Positions 1 through 10,407 of a stretch of 64,000 nucleotides of DNA are shown piece after piece; position 1 is the stretch's first letter; each line of letters begins with the position of its first letter. Position numbers and translations under genes: made by a program. Under the pieces are notes generated by a model. The model had not been told where the DNA came from. It saw nothing but the letters and a program-made list of their open reading frames with translations, and made no database searches. This DNA comes from Humulus lupulus (taxonomy: Eukaryota > Streptophyta > Magnoliopsida > Rosales > Cannabaceae), in assembly GCF_963169125.1 (NCBI RefSeq), contig NC_084794.1:224003409-224067408 (forward strand), given 5' to 3'.

Positions 1-739
1 CGACCAATCAGAATGCTGATAAAGACCCTCCTGCTCCCAATGCCTCTTGAGCTTTTTTATTATTTTCTCTATCTTTTGATTACACGACCCACAGGTCATG
101 ATGTAAAGACAATATTTTTATTTTAAACTTTACTGCACGGGCAGTAAACTTTTTCTTTTATTTGAACAGTTACATCCAAGCAGTGATGCTTGCGGTGTAA
201 AAGATTGCATGGTGCTATAACATTTTCATTTATTATAACATTTGTCCGTATGACCGAACTTAGCATAGTACTTTGGCATGATTTAACAAAATATAAATTT
301 TGAAAAATACTCTAAGTACCTTAGCATGCTTTCACTCATTTAGTTTATGTGTTTACATACCTCATGGTATGCTTTGCTATCGATGTGCCTTATATGCCCC
401 CAAGTGATCGAGGAGCTTTAGGTCCTTGGTCACTTGCCTTGACCATGACCTGTTCGAACATTCATGTTCGGGTGAAAAAATAATACTTATAATACAGCAA
501 AACAACACATGTAATGAACAAATACTTGTAAATATAAATTCATAAAGGTTGGCAAGAATGAATGGCTGCGCACAGTCCCTTATAATCTCGTATTAAAAAT
601 GGACTAAACATGTCTTTACGAGCGATTCTGAAATAAAATCTTACATATACGAGCGATTAGCCATACAGCGTGGCTAACCCTCTTTGCTAAACTTGTAAAA
701 AGAAAAACTAATACAAGCCAGTCCTTTAAAAAGAACTGT
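1..739 (-). other. 3' non-coding region of element G1
   Basis: After the integrase stop at 740 I see no coding potential. The stretch resembles the region after integrase in the second Tat copy (36417-36707): both have a run like TTTTTATTACGAG or its equivalent followed by a GTGCGCA-type sequence shortly after the integrase end. A purine tract of the TTGGGGGCATA type on the minus strand (about 398-410) looks like a polypurine tract, but no LTR start follows it. Tat-group elements often have a long region between integrase and the 3' LTR. Confidence 0.6.
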
Positions 740-1869
740 TCACTGATAATACTTGCGCAGGTGTTCTCCATTCCAATAACGTGGAACGAGATCTCTGTGT
801 AAGCGTGCAAGTTTGTAGGTGCCCGGATGAAGGACTTCTTCAATCTGATAAGGTTCTTCCCAGTTAGGTCCGAGTACTCCAGCAGTAGGGTCGTGGGTAT
901 TTAAGAAAACTCGTCGTAGCACCAAGTCTTCGACGTTGAATTTTCTTTCTTTAACTTTGGAGTTAAAGTACCGGGCGACTTTTTGTTGGTATGCAGCAAC
1001 TCGGAGTTGGGCCTTCTCCCGTATCTCGTCAATCGAGTCTAGGGATTCCATCATCAGTTGGTTGTTCTGGTCCTGGTCGTATGTTAGTCGTCGTTGTGAG
1101 GGGGGATCTAATTCGACAAGCAACATTGCCTCATATCCATAGGCTAAGGAAAATGGGGTATGTCCTGTCGCTGTTCGATGAGACCTTTTATACGACCAGA
1201 GGACTTCAGGAAGTTGCTCTGGCCACGCTCCCTTAGCTTCTTCAAGCCTCTTCTTCAGGGTGTCTTTAAGAGTTTTATTCACGGCTTCGACCTGCCCATT
1301 CGCCTGGGGGTGTGCAACTGAAGAAAAGTTTTTAATGACTCCATGTCTTTCGCAGAAATCAGTGAATAAATCGTTGTCAAATTGGGTCCCGTTGTCTGAA
1401 ACTATCTTTCTAGGCAAACCATATCGACAGACAATGTTCTTGATAACAAAATCAAGTATTTTCTTGGTCGTGATGGTAGCGAGCGGTTCAGCTTCGGCTC
1501 ATTTGGTGAAGTAATCGACTGCTACGACTGCGTACTTTACTCCGCCTTTCCCTGTAGGTAGGGATCCAATCAAATCAAATCTATCCCCCATACTGCAAAA
1601 GGCCACGGACTTTGCATCTGTTTTAATTTGTTTGGAGCCGCTCATGGAATCTTGGAGAATCTTTGACATTTATCTCATCTTCGTACAAACTCCATCGAAT
1701 CCTCGTTCATAGTTGGCCAGAAGTAGTCTTGCCTTAGAATCTTCTTTGCCATACTCTGCCCCCCAGCATGATCCCCACAGAAGCCTTCATGCACCTCTTT
1801 CATGAGTTCCTTAGCTTTTTCTGGTGTAACGCATCTGAGTAGTGGCAAGGAATATCCTCTTCGGTACAT
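740..1869 (-). pseudogene. integrase of element G1, frameshifted
   Basis: The piece at 1869-1675 is the H2C2 zinc-binding domain; the two His are visible (HEGFCGDH) but the first Cys codon is now TGA at 1675. The catalytic core follows: the first Asp is in VVDY just upstream of a TGA at 1499-1501 that replaces a Trp codon, the second Asp is in VSDNGTQF and the Glu in NGQVEAVNKT. The C-terminal part ends in WNGEHLRKYYQ. Two breaks stand out: a tandem CAAAT duplication (1571-1580) that shifts the frame, and the TGA at 1499. The longest open stretch (740-1417) starts at an internal Met, not a real start. The same domain is present in the second Tat copy at 35212-36416. Confidence 0.9.
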
Positions 1870-1899
1870 AACACCATCGACCAGTATGTACCTAGCAGC

Positions 1900-4053
1900 T
1901 CACCTTTGTAGGGTTCTGGCTTTGTTCCTATCCGCTGGTAGCGTACCGTTTGTCAGATACTCCAAATAAGGTGTCATCCATGTATCTTCCATTCGAATCT
2001 CCATACTGGATTCGACCGCTTGTATGCTTGGCTTACTCAGTCTTTCTACTGGCACGATGTTCAAAGTGTCAGCATCCTTCACGCTCGCGAGTTTGGCTAA
2101 GGCATCTGCATTTGAATTCTGATCTCGCGGTATTTGCTGGAGGGTGTACTTAGTGAACTGGGCTAGTAGGTCTTTTGTTTTGTTTAAGTAGGCCACCATT
2201 TTTAAGCCTCGTGCTTGATATTCTCCTAGAACTTGATTCACCACCAGCTGTGAATCACTGTAGATATCAAGCGTCTTTATGCTCATATCTTTCGCCATTC
2301 TCAACCCAGTGAGGAGTGCTTCGTATTCCACTTCATTATTTGACGCGGTGAAGTCGAATCTGATGGCGCAATGAAATTGATGCCCTTCCGGCGTTATCAA
2401 AATCACTCCGGCTCCAGCGTGGGATTCGTTGGATGACCCATCCGTGAATAACTTCCACGAAGGAGCTTTGTCTTGATGCTCAGGCGCTTTAGGCTGTTCG
2501 CACTGTTCGCTGTCTGGGAGTTCGGTTAACTCTACAATAAGGTCGGCCAAGACTTGTCCCTTGACTGCTGCTCGCGGTGAATAAGTTATATCGAACTGAC
2601 CTAATTCGACTGCCCATTTTAATAATCGCCCAGCCGCCTCTGGTTTTTGGAGGACTTGCCGAAGGGGCTGGTCAGTTAGAACTGTAATAGGATGGGCTTG
2701 AAAGTAGGGGCGCAACTTTCTAGAGGCTAGGATTAAGCAATATGCTAACCTCTCGATTGGTGGATATCTCAATTCTGCCCCGATCAGTCTCTTGCTAACA
2801 TAGTAGACTGCTTTTTGTACACCTTCTTCCTCTCGCACTAGTACTGCGCTAGCAGCAACTTCAGTAATCGCCAGGTAAATAAACAAAGTTTCTCCTTCGA
2901 TTGGCTTTGATAAGATGGGAGGTTGTGCCATATGGGCTTTCAAGGCTTGGAACGCTTGCTCGCAGTCTTCTGTCCATTCAAACTTCTTATTTCCCCTAAG
3001 TAGATTGAAAAAAGGGACACACTTGTCGGTTGATTTCGAAATAAATCTACTTAGGGCTGCGATCTTCCCGGTTAAGCTTTGTACATCTTTGATCCTTTCT
3101 GGCGACTTCATGTCGATCAGGGCTTTTATCTTGTCGGGGTTGACCTCGATTCCTCTTGAATTTACAATAAACCCCAAAAACTTCCCTGATCCAACTCCGA
3201 AGGAACATTTGAGGGGATTTAGCTTCATTTGGTATTTGTTCAACACATCAAAGCACTTTTGTAAATCCCTCACATGTCCTTCTGCCTTCTTAGACTTTAC
3301 CAGCATGTCGTCCACGTATACCTCCATGTTTACTCTGATCAGCTCCTTAAACATGTGGTTGACTAGCCGTTGGTAAGTCGCACCTGCATTTTTCAGTCCG
3401 AAGGGCATTACTCTGTAACAGTATAAGCCCGTATTGGTCCGAAAGCTGGTGTGATCCTCGTCGGGGGGATGCATGCTAATCTGGTTGTAGCCCGAATATG
3501 CATCCATGAACGAGAGGATCTCGTGCCCTGCAGTTGCGTCGACCAGCTGGTCAATCCTTGGGAGTGGGAAGCAGTCTTTTTGGCAGGCTTTATTGAGGTC
3601 TGTAAAATCCACGCAGATCCGCCACTTGCCGTTAGGCTTGGGAACCAGCACTGGATTTGAGACCCACGATGGATAAAATGCCACCCTGATGAACCCATTC
3701 TCCTTTAGTCATTCAACTTCTTCTTTTAAGGCTCTCGATCTATCTTTATCGAGCAGCCTTCTTTTTTGTTGCACGGGTGGAAAGGTCTTGTCTATATTCA
3801 GGACATGGCTGATAACTACAGGATCTATCCCAGCCATGTCTTTATGCGACTAGGCGAAAACCTCCTGGTTCTTTCGCAAAAATTCCACCAGTGCATGCTT
3901 TGTGGTAGGCTCTAAGTTTTTCCCAACCTTTACGACTCTGGTCGGGTCGTCTTTGTCGATTTGGACCTCCTCCAGGTCCTCGACGGGTCCAACGTTTTCT
4001 TCAAAATCCCCAAAGCGAGGATCTAAGTCTCTATCCTCACTTTGGGCAACACC
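1900..4053 (-). pseudogene. reverse transcriptase and dual RNase H of element G1
   Basis: The open part (3684-1900, 594 residues) starts inside the reverse transcriptase. SFMDAYSGY carries the first catalytic Asp (residue 61) and YVDD is at residues 123-126. The first RNase H (about 265-385) has ITE where Ty3 elements have a DAS-type active-site start, so it looks degenerate, as is usual in the Tat group. The second RNase H (about 411-535) keeps FTDGSS (D415), the Glu in NNEVEYEA, D477 in YSDSQ and the Asp in NADALA. The N-terminal part (4053-3685) is cut by TAG at 3850 and TGA at 3709. The end is a TGA at 1900 where the family reads on into integrase. Confidence 0.93.
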
Positions 4054-4713
4054 CTATTTGGTGACTTCATCACCGGATTGGGCTTGTGTATCAACTGCCA
4101 TTTGCAACCTATCTGAGGTAGTGCTCTTCGACGCTCCATTCTTTGCCTTTGTGATTGAGGCGTTGTAGCACTCCCTGGCTTCCCTCTGGTTTCCCAACAC
4201 GCGTCCTACCCCCGCGTCTGTTGGGAACTTAATGGCCAAGTGCCACATAGAGATGAAGGCCCGTAGATCAACCAGTATAGGCCTTCCAATAACGGCATTG
4301 TACGCCGAGGGACAATCGACCACTACAAAAGTGGCGAGTAATGTCCTTGTTGCAGGCGCTGTACCCGTCGTTACTGGCAGTTTGATCAATTCGGCTGGGG
4401 TGAGTCCTTCTCCAGAGAAGCCGTATATCGTTTGGTTGTAGGGCTCGAAGTCCTTAACGAACAATTTCATGCGTTCCAGTGTTGATTTATACAGAATATT
4501 CACTGAACTTCCTGTATCGACCAGTACTCTCTTCACCATCATGTTAGCCATCTGGATGTCCACGACCAGCAGATTGGAATGTGGGAACCGGACGTGTTGG
4601 GCATCGCCATCAGAGAAGGTTATCTCACCTTCCTCTGACCGAGCCTTTTTTGGTTCACGGTCCTCCACAGTCATCATCTCGATGTCCTGGTCGTGGCGCA
4701 GAGTCCGAGCATA
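4054..4713 (-). pseudogene. aspartic protease of element G1
   Basis: The retroviral-type aspartic protease motif VDTGSS is seen, followed by a hydrophobic VIGRPIL segment, the usual flap-to-C-terminal arrangement of Ty3/Gypsy proteases. It would cut the polyprotein into gag, protease, RT/RNase H and integrase. It is in frame with gag upstream but separated from it by a TGA at 4714-4716, where the second Tat copy has an Arg codon (AGA). It ends at TAG 4054-4056, and the second copy has a TAG at the matching place (33136). Confidence 0.9.
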
Positions 4714-4716
4714 TCA

Positions 4717-6957
4717 TTCCCTGGCCTTTCCGCTATTTCCCGCGAGGTGCGGGCCTCCACAGATGGTTAAGAGTATGCCAGTCACGGGGGCAGGCTGTAA
4801 GGGTGGCGAGCGTTGGCGCGTGGGTGCCTGCTCGTTGCTACCCGGAGCTTCTCGTTGGGAATTTCCCGAGGCCCGTACGTATCTTCTCAAGTGTCCTTGT
4901 CTAATAAGAAACTCGATTTCGTCTTTTAACTGGTTGCATTCATTAGTGTCATGTCCGTAGTCGTTATGGTAACGACAGAACTTGGTAGTGTCTCTTTTCG
5001 AAATATCCTTTCGGATGGGGCCAAGTTTTTTATAAGGCACACTAGAACTTGTGGCCTGATAAACCTCTCCCCGAGACTCAACGAGGGCAGTGTAGTTAGT
5101 GAACCGAGGTTCATAACGATTACCCTTGGCTCGTTTATTGTTGGAGGTGGAAGGCTCGTTGTACGGCCGTTTCCCACCATTCTTGCCATTGCCGTTGCCG
5201 TTGCTTTTGCCGTTGCCATTAGGTTTGGAACCATTGGCAGCTTTGGCAGGTTCGGAAGCCTTCTTATCCTTGCTTGAGGGCTTTCCATCGTCAGCAATGG
5301 CTTCTTCGAGCTTGATGTAGCGATCAGCCCGGTCTAAAAATTCTTGGGTAGTTCTCACTCCTTCCTTTCGGAGACTTTTCCAGAGGGGAGAACGAAGTTT
5401 AACCCCTGCGGTTATGGCCATCATTTTGCCTTCGTCCCCCACGGTTCTTGCTCCAGCTGCCGCTCGCATAAAGCGCTGGATGTAGTCCTTCACTGATTCT
5501 CCATCCTGCTGGCGAATTTCAACCAGCTGGTTTGCTTCGGTCGGATGCACACGGCCTGCATAGAACTGTCCGTAAAACCCCCTTACGAACATTTCCCAGG
5601 AAACTATGCTTGCGGGAGGGAACTTAAAAAACCATTCCTGCGCAGCTTCAGAAAGTGTTGCAGGGAAGATCCTGCACCGAGCGTCTTCGGACACTTTCTG
5701 AATGTCCATTTGTATTTTAAACTAATTGACATGAGACACTGGGTCTCCATACCCGTCAAAGTTTGGAAGTGTAGGCATTTTGAACTTGCTTGGAGTTTCA
5801 GCATTAGTTATCCTTTGTACGAAAGGAGTGCCTTTCCTCCTATCGTGGTCGATATAAGATGTCCTTCCCCCGACCAGCTGTTGCACTGCTTGGTTGAGGG
5901 CATCTATTTGGGCCTGTACAGCGGCAGGAATCGCTGTGGCATCTGTTGCTGGGGGGACGTTCTCGCCATGCCGCTCCCAGCGATCGTTGAGTACATCTCT
6001 TAAATCTTCGTCTCTTCTCCGCTGCTCGCTACCCCCGAGCCGGTTGAAGACATTATTTTGCCTGGGCTGCCCCCCAGCATCCCGTCTATCGGGTTGGTCA
6101 TCTTGAGGTACCTGGCTCCTGCCTTTACCTCTTTCTTCATTTCTTTGGCTAGCGTTTCCCTTGCCTGAGTCGGCCTCATTATACCCATGGCCATCTCTGA
6201 ACCTTGATTGGCTATGGTGGGATTGACTGTTCCCTCGATTTTCGTCCCTGGCTGAAACGTTCCGAAAGTTAGATGGCGGCCTGCGCTGGTAGTGGTGTCC
6301 CCGTGCATTATCATGCCATGGGGGACCCCGAACCGCAGAGCCTAACTCTGAGTCCCTCCTGTTACCAGGGGGATACTGACCTCTATTCGGTAGGTTTGGC
6401 TCATCGCCCCTACGGCGTCTAGGACTACGAGTTTGATGCTCGGCCCTATTCTGCCTTTGCGGCGGTGGCTGCGCCTCAGGGTCCAGTGGGGCATCTTCAT
6501 GGGGCACCTGAGGCTGCTCGGGCCTTTGCGGACTCAAAGGCTGGATTGGTGGGTTGGGATTAGGACCCCTCTGGGGTGGCCCATTGACAGGTCGGTCAGG
6601 CTGCGAAACAGGTGCGGCCTGATTCCTTGCCAGTTGCAAGGCCGCCTCAAGGGCTGCCATGGCTTCTCTCTAGCGGCGGTCCATCTCCGCCTGCCTCTCA
6701 CTTAATTCCGCGCGCTGCCGTTCAATCTCCTGCTGCTGCCGCGCCACAACTTCGGCAGTATTCTCTTGACTGGCTTTCAGACTAGCCAGCTCCTCCTGCA
6801 ACGCCCCCAGGGTACTCTTCAGCGTTGCATCATCCATTTCTTCTTGCTCAAAGTCCAGATGTGGCTCATCCTCTGCCACGCTTGCAGGGGGAGAAGGAGG
6901 TGGATTTGATGGCGCAGCAGCGGCCGCCTGTCCAGCTTTCCTTCCAGTTTTCGCCAT
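4717..6957 (-). pseudogene. gag of element G1
   Basis: I place the start at ATG 6957-6955, just inside the primer site, beginning MAKTGRK. An Ala/Pro-rich stretch and a coiled coil rich in Glu, Gln and Arg follow. A long Pro/Arg/Gln-rich hydrophilic region comes next, then the retrotransposon gag domain (about 5720-5300; WFFKFPPASIVSWEMF), an Asn/Gly/Lys repeat, and a zinc knuckle of the form C-X2-H-X4-H-X4-C (CRYHNDYGHDTNEC). The His at the second zinc position is shared with the second Tat copy (CCFHGDYGHDTNEC), so it is a family trait. In-frame TAG codons at 6670-6672 and 5722-5724 break it. Confidence 0.9.
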
Positions 6958-6983
6958 TAGTTTTCTCAGCAATGATAAATCAA

Positions 6984-7002
6984 GCTCTCAATGAAAGCAC
7001 CA
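6984..7002 (-). promoter_or_regulatory. primer binding site of element G1
   Basis: The minus strand reads TGGTGCTTTCATTGAGAGC three bases after the LTR end. It starts with TGG, complementary to a tRNA CCA end, and the identical 19 bases occur at the same place in the second Tat copy (25922-25940). I did not assign the tRNA. Confidence 0.75.
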
Positions 7003-7005
7003 GAA

Positions 7006-7576
7006 TGTTGACCTAGAATTTGGTCAACTGACACGGAGTCAGAATATGCTTGATATGAATGAATGTGTTGAGAAGAACGTAATGACAAAAAGTAATAAGA
7101 ACACGATATTTTTATAGTGGTTCGGCCCCAGGATCTGGTAATAACCTACGTCCACTTAGACTGTTATTGATATAGGAATCAAATGAGTGATCAAAGAACA
7201 AGGGTTCAATGAGTTTCACTAACCTCTCAAGAACAATATAATATTCCAAGGAGAATTACTCTAATCTCAAATAATTCGAAAAGCCCAAAAGTCCCTTCCT
7301 TGAGCTATCTTTTCCTATTTATAGGCTCAAGGGGGATTACATGATTTAGTTGCCAATATTCTCTCCTAAATAATCGGATATTTAGGAGATTATGTGAGTT
7401 AAATTCGGGATCTACAAAGATCTTTACAGTAATATGACATTGCATGCGGAACTATCGACTAGACTGGTCGCAGGTAAGACTGGGTTGCTTACTGCTTCTA
7501 GTACGTCCTCTGGTCGATACCCTAGCAGAGCTCTTCCAGGTGTCAGCCACGTGTCCAGGGATCACTTGCCACGTCA
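7006..7576 (-). repeat. 5' LTR of element G1
   Basis: On the minus strand the likely LTR runs from TGACGTGGC (7576) to GTCAACA (7006), 571 bases. It contains a TATA-like CTATAAATAG and a GAACCACTATAAAAA stretch typical of the transcribed part of plant LTRs. The inner end is set by the primer site; the outer end is inferred from the TG start because the partner LTR is not in the window. Confidence 0.7.
7315..7324 (-). promoter_or_regulatory. TATA box in the 5' LTR of element G1
   Basis: CTATAAATAG on the minus strand, within the LTR and ahead of the presumed start of the retrotransposon RNA. Confidence 0.6.
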
Positions 7577-8190
7577 TTAATGCTAATTTTTTGGATAACA
7601 AGAACGTATCAAGAGTACTCACACACTTTTATGTGGTTCAGTGGATAAAATCCACCTAGTCCACGAGTCAACTCTTATTTATCTATTTTGTTCTCACCGT
7701 GAGATTGTTTGTCACAATTTCACCATAGTTTCGGTATACAAGATGTTCCTCTCCCTTTATGTCCATTCTCCCATGTATTTATAGAGAATTCTACCTGGAC
7801 AATTTTGGGTAACCATTCATAAATATGCTAACATACATTTATGGGAAACATCACATTTACATAAATACTTTGATTACTATTGATTCTATGCCCCCAATAT
7901 CGAGTAATAAATACATAATAATATCTGAGCAATAATGAGTGTATAAGGAATCTCCGAGTCTTTTGGGATCCTTCACTGTGCGTCATGATCAGGCTTCAGC
8001 GAGCTAAACACTTCCTTCGAACTGGGGTTAGAAGAACTAATTTGAACTGAGTCACGCTCAAAATTCCACGAAGGCGATCTGGTTCTCTCACATCTCGAAC
8101 TAAGTTGTTGGCACAAGATGCTATCAAGTTGTCGTAAGCTATCAAGTTTAACTCGAGCTACTCACTCCAGAGTTAGCTAGATGTATGTAT
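7577..8190 (-). repeat. older LTR remnant next to element G1
   Basis: The minus strand has an LTR-like layout: a TATA box (CTATAAATA at 7777-7785), then about 150 bases on a segment of the GGACTAGGTGGATTTTATCC / GAACCACATAAAA type common in plant LTRs. The inner end is cut by G1, so G1 may have inserted into it. The outer limit is a guess. The last 200 bases of the window share the GTGGACTAG-AGGATTTTA segment. Confidence 0.5.
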
Positions 8191-8320
8191 AATTAATTAT
8201 TTTTAATATATGATGAGAACTTTTATGTCAATTTACTAAATTATATATTTGGTAATAATTAATTAATTAAAAATTTGAGTAGAAATAAAAAGGAGTGTCA
8301 ATAGTCACTGTGTATTAAAA

Positions 8321-8685
8321 GGGTTTATACCTTTTTAGACCCTGTGTTTTGTCTCATTACCTGTTTGGACCCTGTGTTTTGATAAATTACTTTTTGGACC
8401 CTATATTTTGTAAAATGGTTAAAATAGAGACATAAACCTGATTTTGGTTAATGTTTTCTCAACTAAAATCACAAATAATTTACCAAACTAACAATCCAGA
8501 ACAAAAATAAAATCATTCTCCTTAAAAACTGTGTTGTTATATTCAATTTTTTTCTTCATCAAAATTGAGTTTAAGGTTCTATTTTAACCATTTTACAAAA
8601 CATATGGTCCAAAAAGTAATTTATCAAAACACAATGTCCAAATAGGTAATAGGACAAAACACAGGGTCCAAAAAAGTATAAACCC
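8321..8685. mobile_element. Mutator-type MITE with 9-bp target duplication
   Basis: The two arms are 107 bases each (8321-8427 and 8579-8685) and are inverted copies, about 98 of 107 positions matching by eye. They start GGGTTTATAC and contain three spaced copies of a GGACCCTGTGTTTTG-like unit. The element is 365 bases, with no coding potential in the 151-base loop. It is flanked by GTATTAAAA at 8312-8320 and 8686-8694, an exact 9-bp target duplication. Nine bases and long arms are the established mark of Mutator-superfamily transposition. No transposase of its own is present. Confidence 0.9.
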
Positions 8686-8938
8686 GTATTAAAAATATAT
8701 CAAATATCAACTACATGTATACCACATATATACCAAAATCGTAAAGATGTAATTATTATTTTTTTACAAAAATTGCTAAAAAAACAAATTATTATTTTTA
8801 TTACCAAAAGAATAAAAATCAACTTAGATGTAAAAATTTCAAAAATAAAATATTATATAAATTTAGAAAATAAAAATGCGAAAATAAATAAACATATAAA
8901 TAAATTTTAGTAAAACATAAAAGATCTCAATTAAAAAA

Positions 8939-9028
8939 AAACACTTGAGGCTAGCTCAAATAGTTTGGCGTGAGAATGTATATGGGAGGGGTAAGAGATT
9001 CAAATCTCTATTATATTAAAGAAAAATT
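8939..9028 (+). mobile_element. SINE-like fragment with tRNA-type A and B boxes
   Basis: A TAGCTCAAATAG stretch resembles a pol III A box and GATTCAAATCT a B box, about 45 bases apart, followed by an A-rich tail. AATTAAAAAA occurs on both sides (8929-8938 and 9029-9038), a possible 10-bp target duplication, though the sequence is low in complexity. It could also be a degraded tRNA pseudogene. Confidence 0.4.
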
Positions 9029-9225
9029 AATTAAAAAAGTATTACAAAGAATAAAGATTAAACGAGAAAGAGAACGCAACACATGATGTGCTTGTAAGAG
9101 TTCTTTTGGCTTTTGGAACAAAGTGAAGGAGAATGGGATTTGGCTGATATATTATTCTTGTATTTTTTTAAATTATTTTTTAACCCTTTTCCTTGTAGTT
9201 AATTTCTTATAAATCTATTTACTTA

Positions 9226-9366
9226 TATAAAACTAAGAACAAAAGAGGTGAGATGACATCCTACATTTTCTCCCACCCACATTTTCTAATATATGATAAT
9301 TTTAACTTAAGTTGAACTTAATTTATTTAATTTATATTTTACATCATCATTTTTTTTCTTTTTCCA
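9226..9366 (+). repeat. dispersed repeat, copy 1
   Basis: This stretch shares CCTACATTTTCTCCCACCC, the following ACATTTTCTAAT and a later CATCATCA-TTTTTTTCTTTTTCCAA end with 10275-10407, in the same orientation. It may be an old MITE pair or a local duplication. No inverted arms or flanking duplications are evident. Confidence 0.7.
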
Positions 9367-10274
9367 AGTATATCTCTTCTATATAATAAATTTGTAGATA
9401 ATGGAAATTCTTGGTTTTAACGGTTTTTTATTTTTTTTCCGTTAACTTTAATAGAATATTCTTATATTTAACATAATATTCTTATATTTAACGGTAGATT
9501 GTAAATATAACTTAAACTTAAATAAAATTATATAAATAAATAATTAAGCAAATTAAAATAGTATATTTTAAAGATATTTTACAATAATGATTATTTAAAA
9601 ATAATAAAACTATATATTTTATAACTTAAAATAAAATTTAATTAAACTTAAACTTAATATTATATTAAATATATAATATATAATCTTTTGTTGTCACTGT
9701 CAAATTAAAAAACTTAAACAAATATAAACTTAAACAAAAATAAATTAATTAATTAATTGAAAAATGATATTTTTAAGATATTTTATGATAATTTAAATAA
9801 TTAAATCATATTTATTTAAAAATAATAAAGTCACACATCATTTTTTTTTATCTTTTTAATTTGTGTGATAGTTTATTTTTTATTAAGTGATTGAAGCTCT
9901 TTTTCTTTATCAAATTTACCAAAGGACATTGTGAGATACATTAGAAACTAAAAACAGTTGACGCATGTGTATTACTGTCTACGTACACTATGACTTTTTC
10001 TATTCTTATTTTATTTCTATTAGTAATTTCTTTTTAAATATTACTGTATTTTATATATATGTAATGTAGTCATGTAAATATATATCTATGTCAACATTGT
10101 GTTTAGATGTCATATATGTAGATATTATTGATATAATTATTTATATATACAATAGAATTATAATTCATTCTATTATATATATATATATTAAAAAAAACAG
10201 TGAATCAATTTTTATTAAAATTATAAATAATATTTACAACTTCAAAACTAAACAAATGTGTATTGCACATTACT

Positions 10275-10407
10275 TCTATAAAGCTAAGGATGAGAGATGT
10301 GAGATGGCATCCTACATTTTCTCCCACCCACATTTTCTAATTTCTGAGAATTTTAACTTAATTTATTTAATCTATATTCTACATCATCAATTTTTTTCTT
10401 TTTCCAA
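10275..10407 (+). repeat. dispersed repeat, copy 2
   Basis: Second copy of the repeat at 9226-9366, shorter by a small deletion in the TTAACTTAA part. Between the copies lies AT-rich DNA without coding potential. Confidence 0.7.

Larger units (their letters stand above)
1..7576 (-). mobile_element. Tat-lineage Ty3/Gypsy LTR retrotransposon, degenerate, cut by window edge (element G1)
   Basis: Read on the minus strand the order is 5' LTR (7576-7006), primer site, gag, aspartic protease, reverse transcriptase, a Ty3-type RNase H, a second RNase H, integrase, then a 3' region running off base 1. Two RNase H domains in a row are the established mark of the Tat/Ogre/Retand group. From gag to the integrase zinc-binding domain everything is in one frame, which is broken by stops at 6670, 5722, 4714, 4054, 3850, 3709, 1900 and 1675. 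The integrase core is shifted by a 5-bp duplication near 1571. The 3' LTR lies outside the window, so no target duplication can be checked. The element cannot make a full polyprotein. Confidence 0.93.

Noticed and set aside
4951..6705. Several open stretches on the plus strand opposite G1 gag
   Set aside because: They mirror the gag frame of the other strand and have no features of their own.
6984..7002. A tRNA gene
   Set aside because: Only the primer-complementary 19 bases are there; no cloverleaf is possible.
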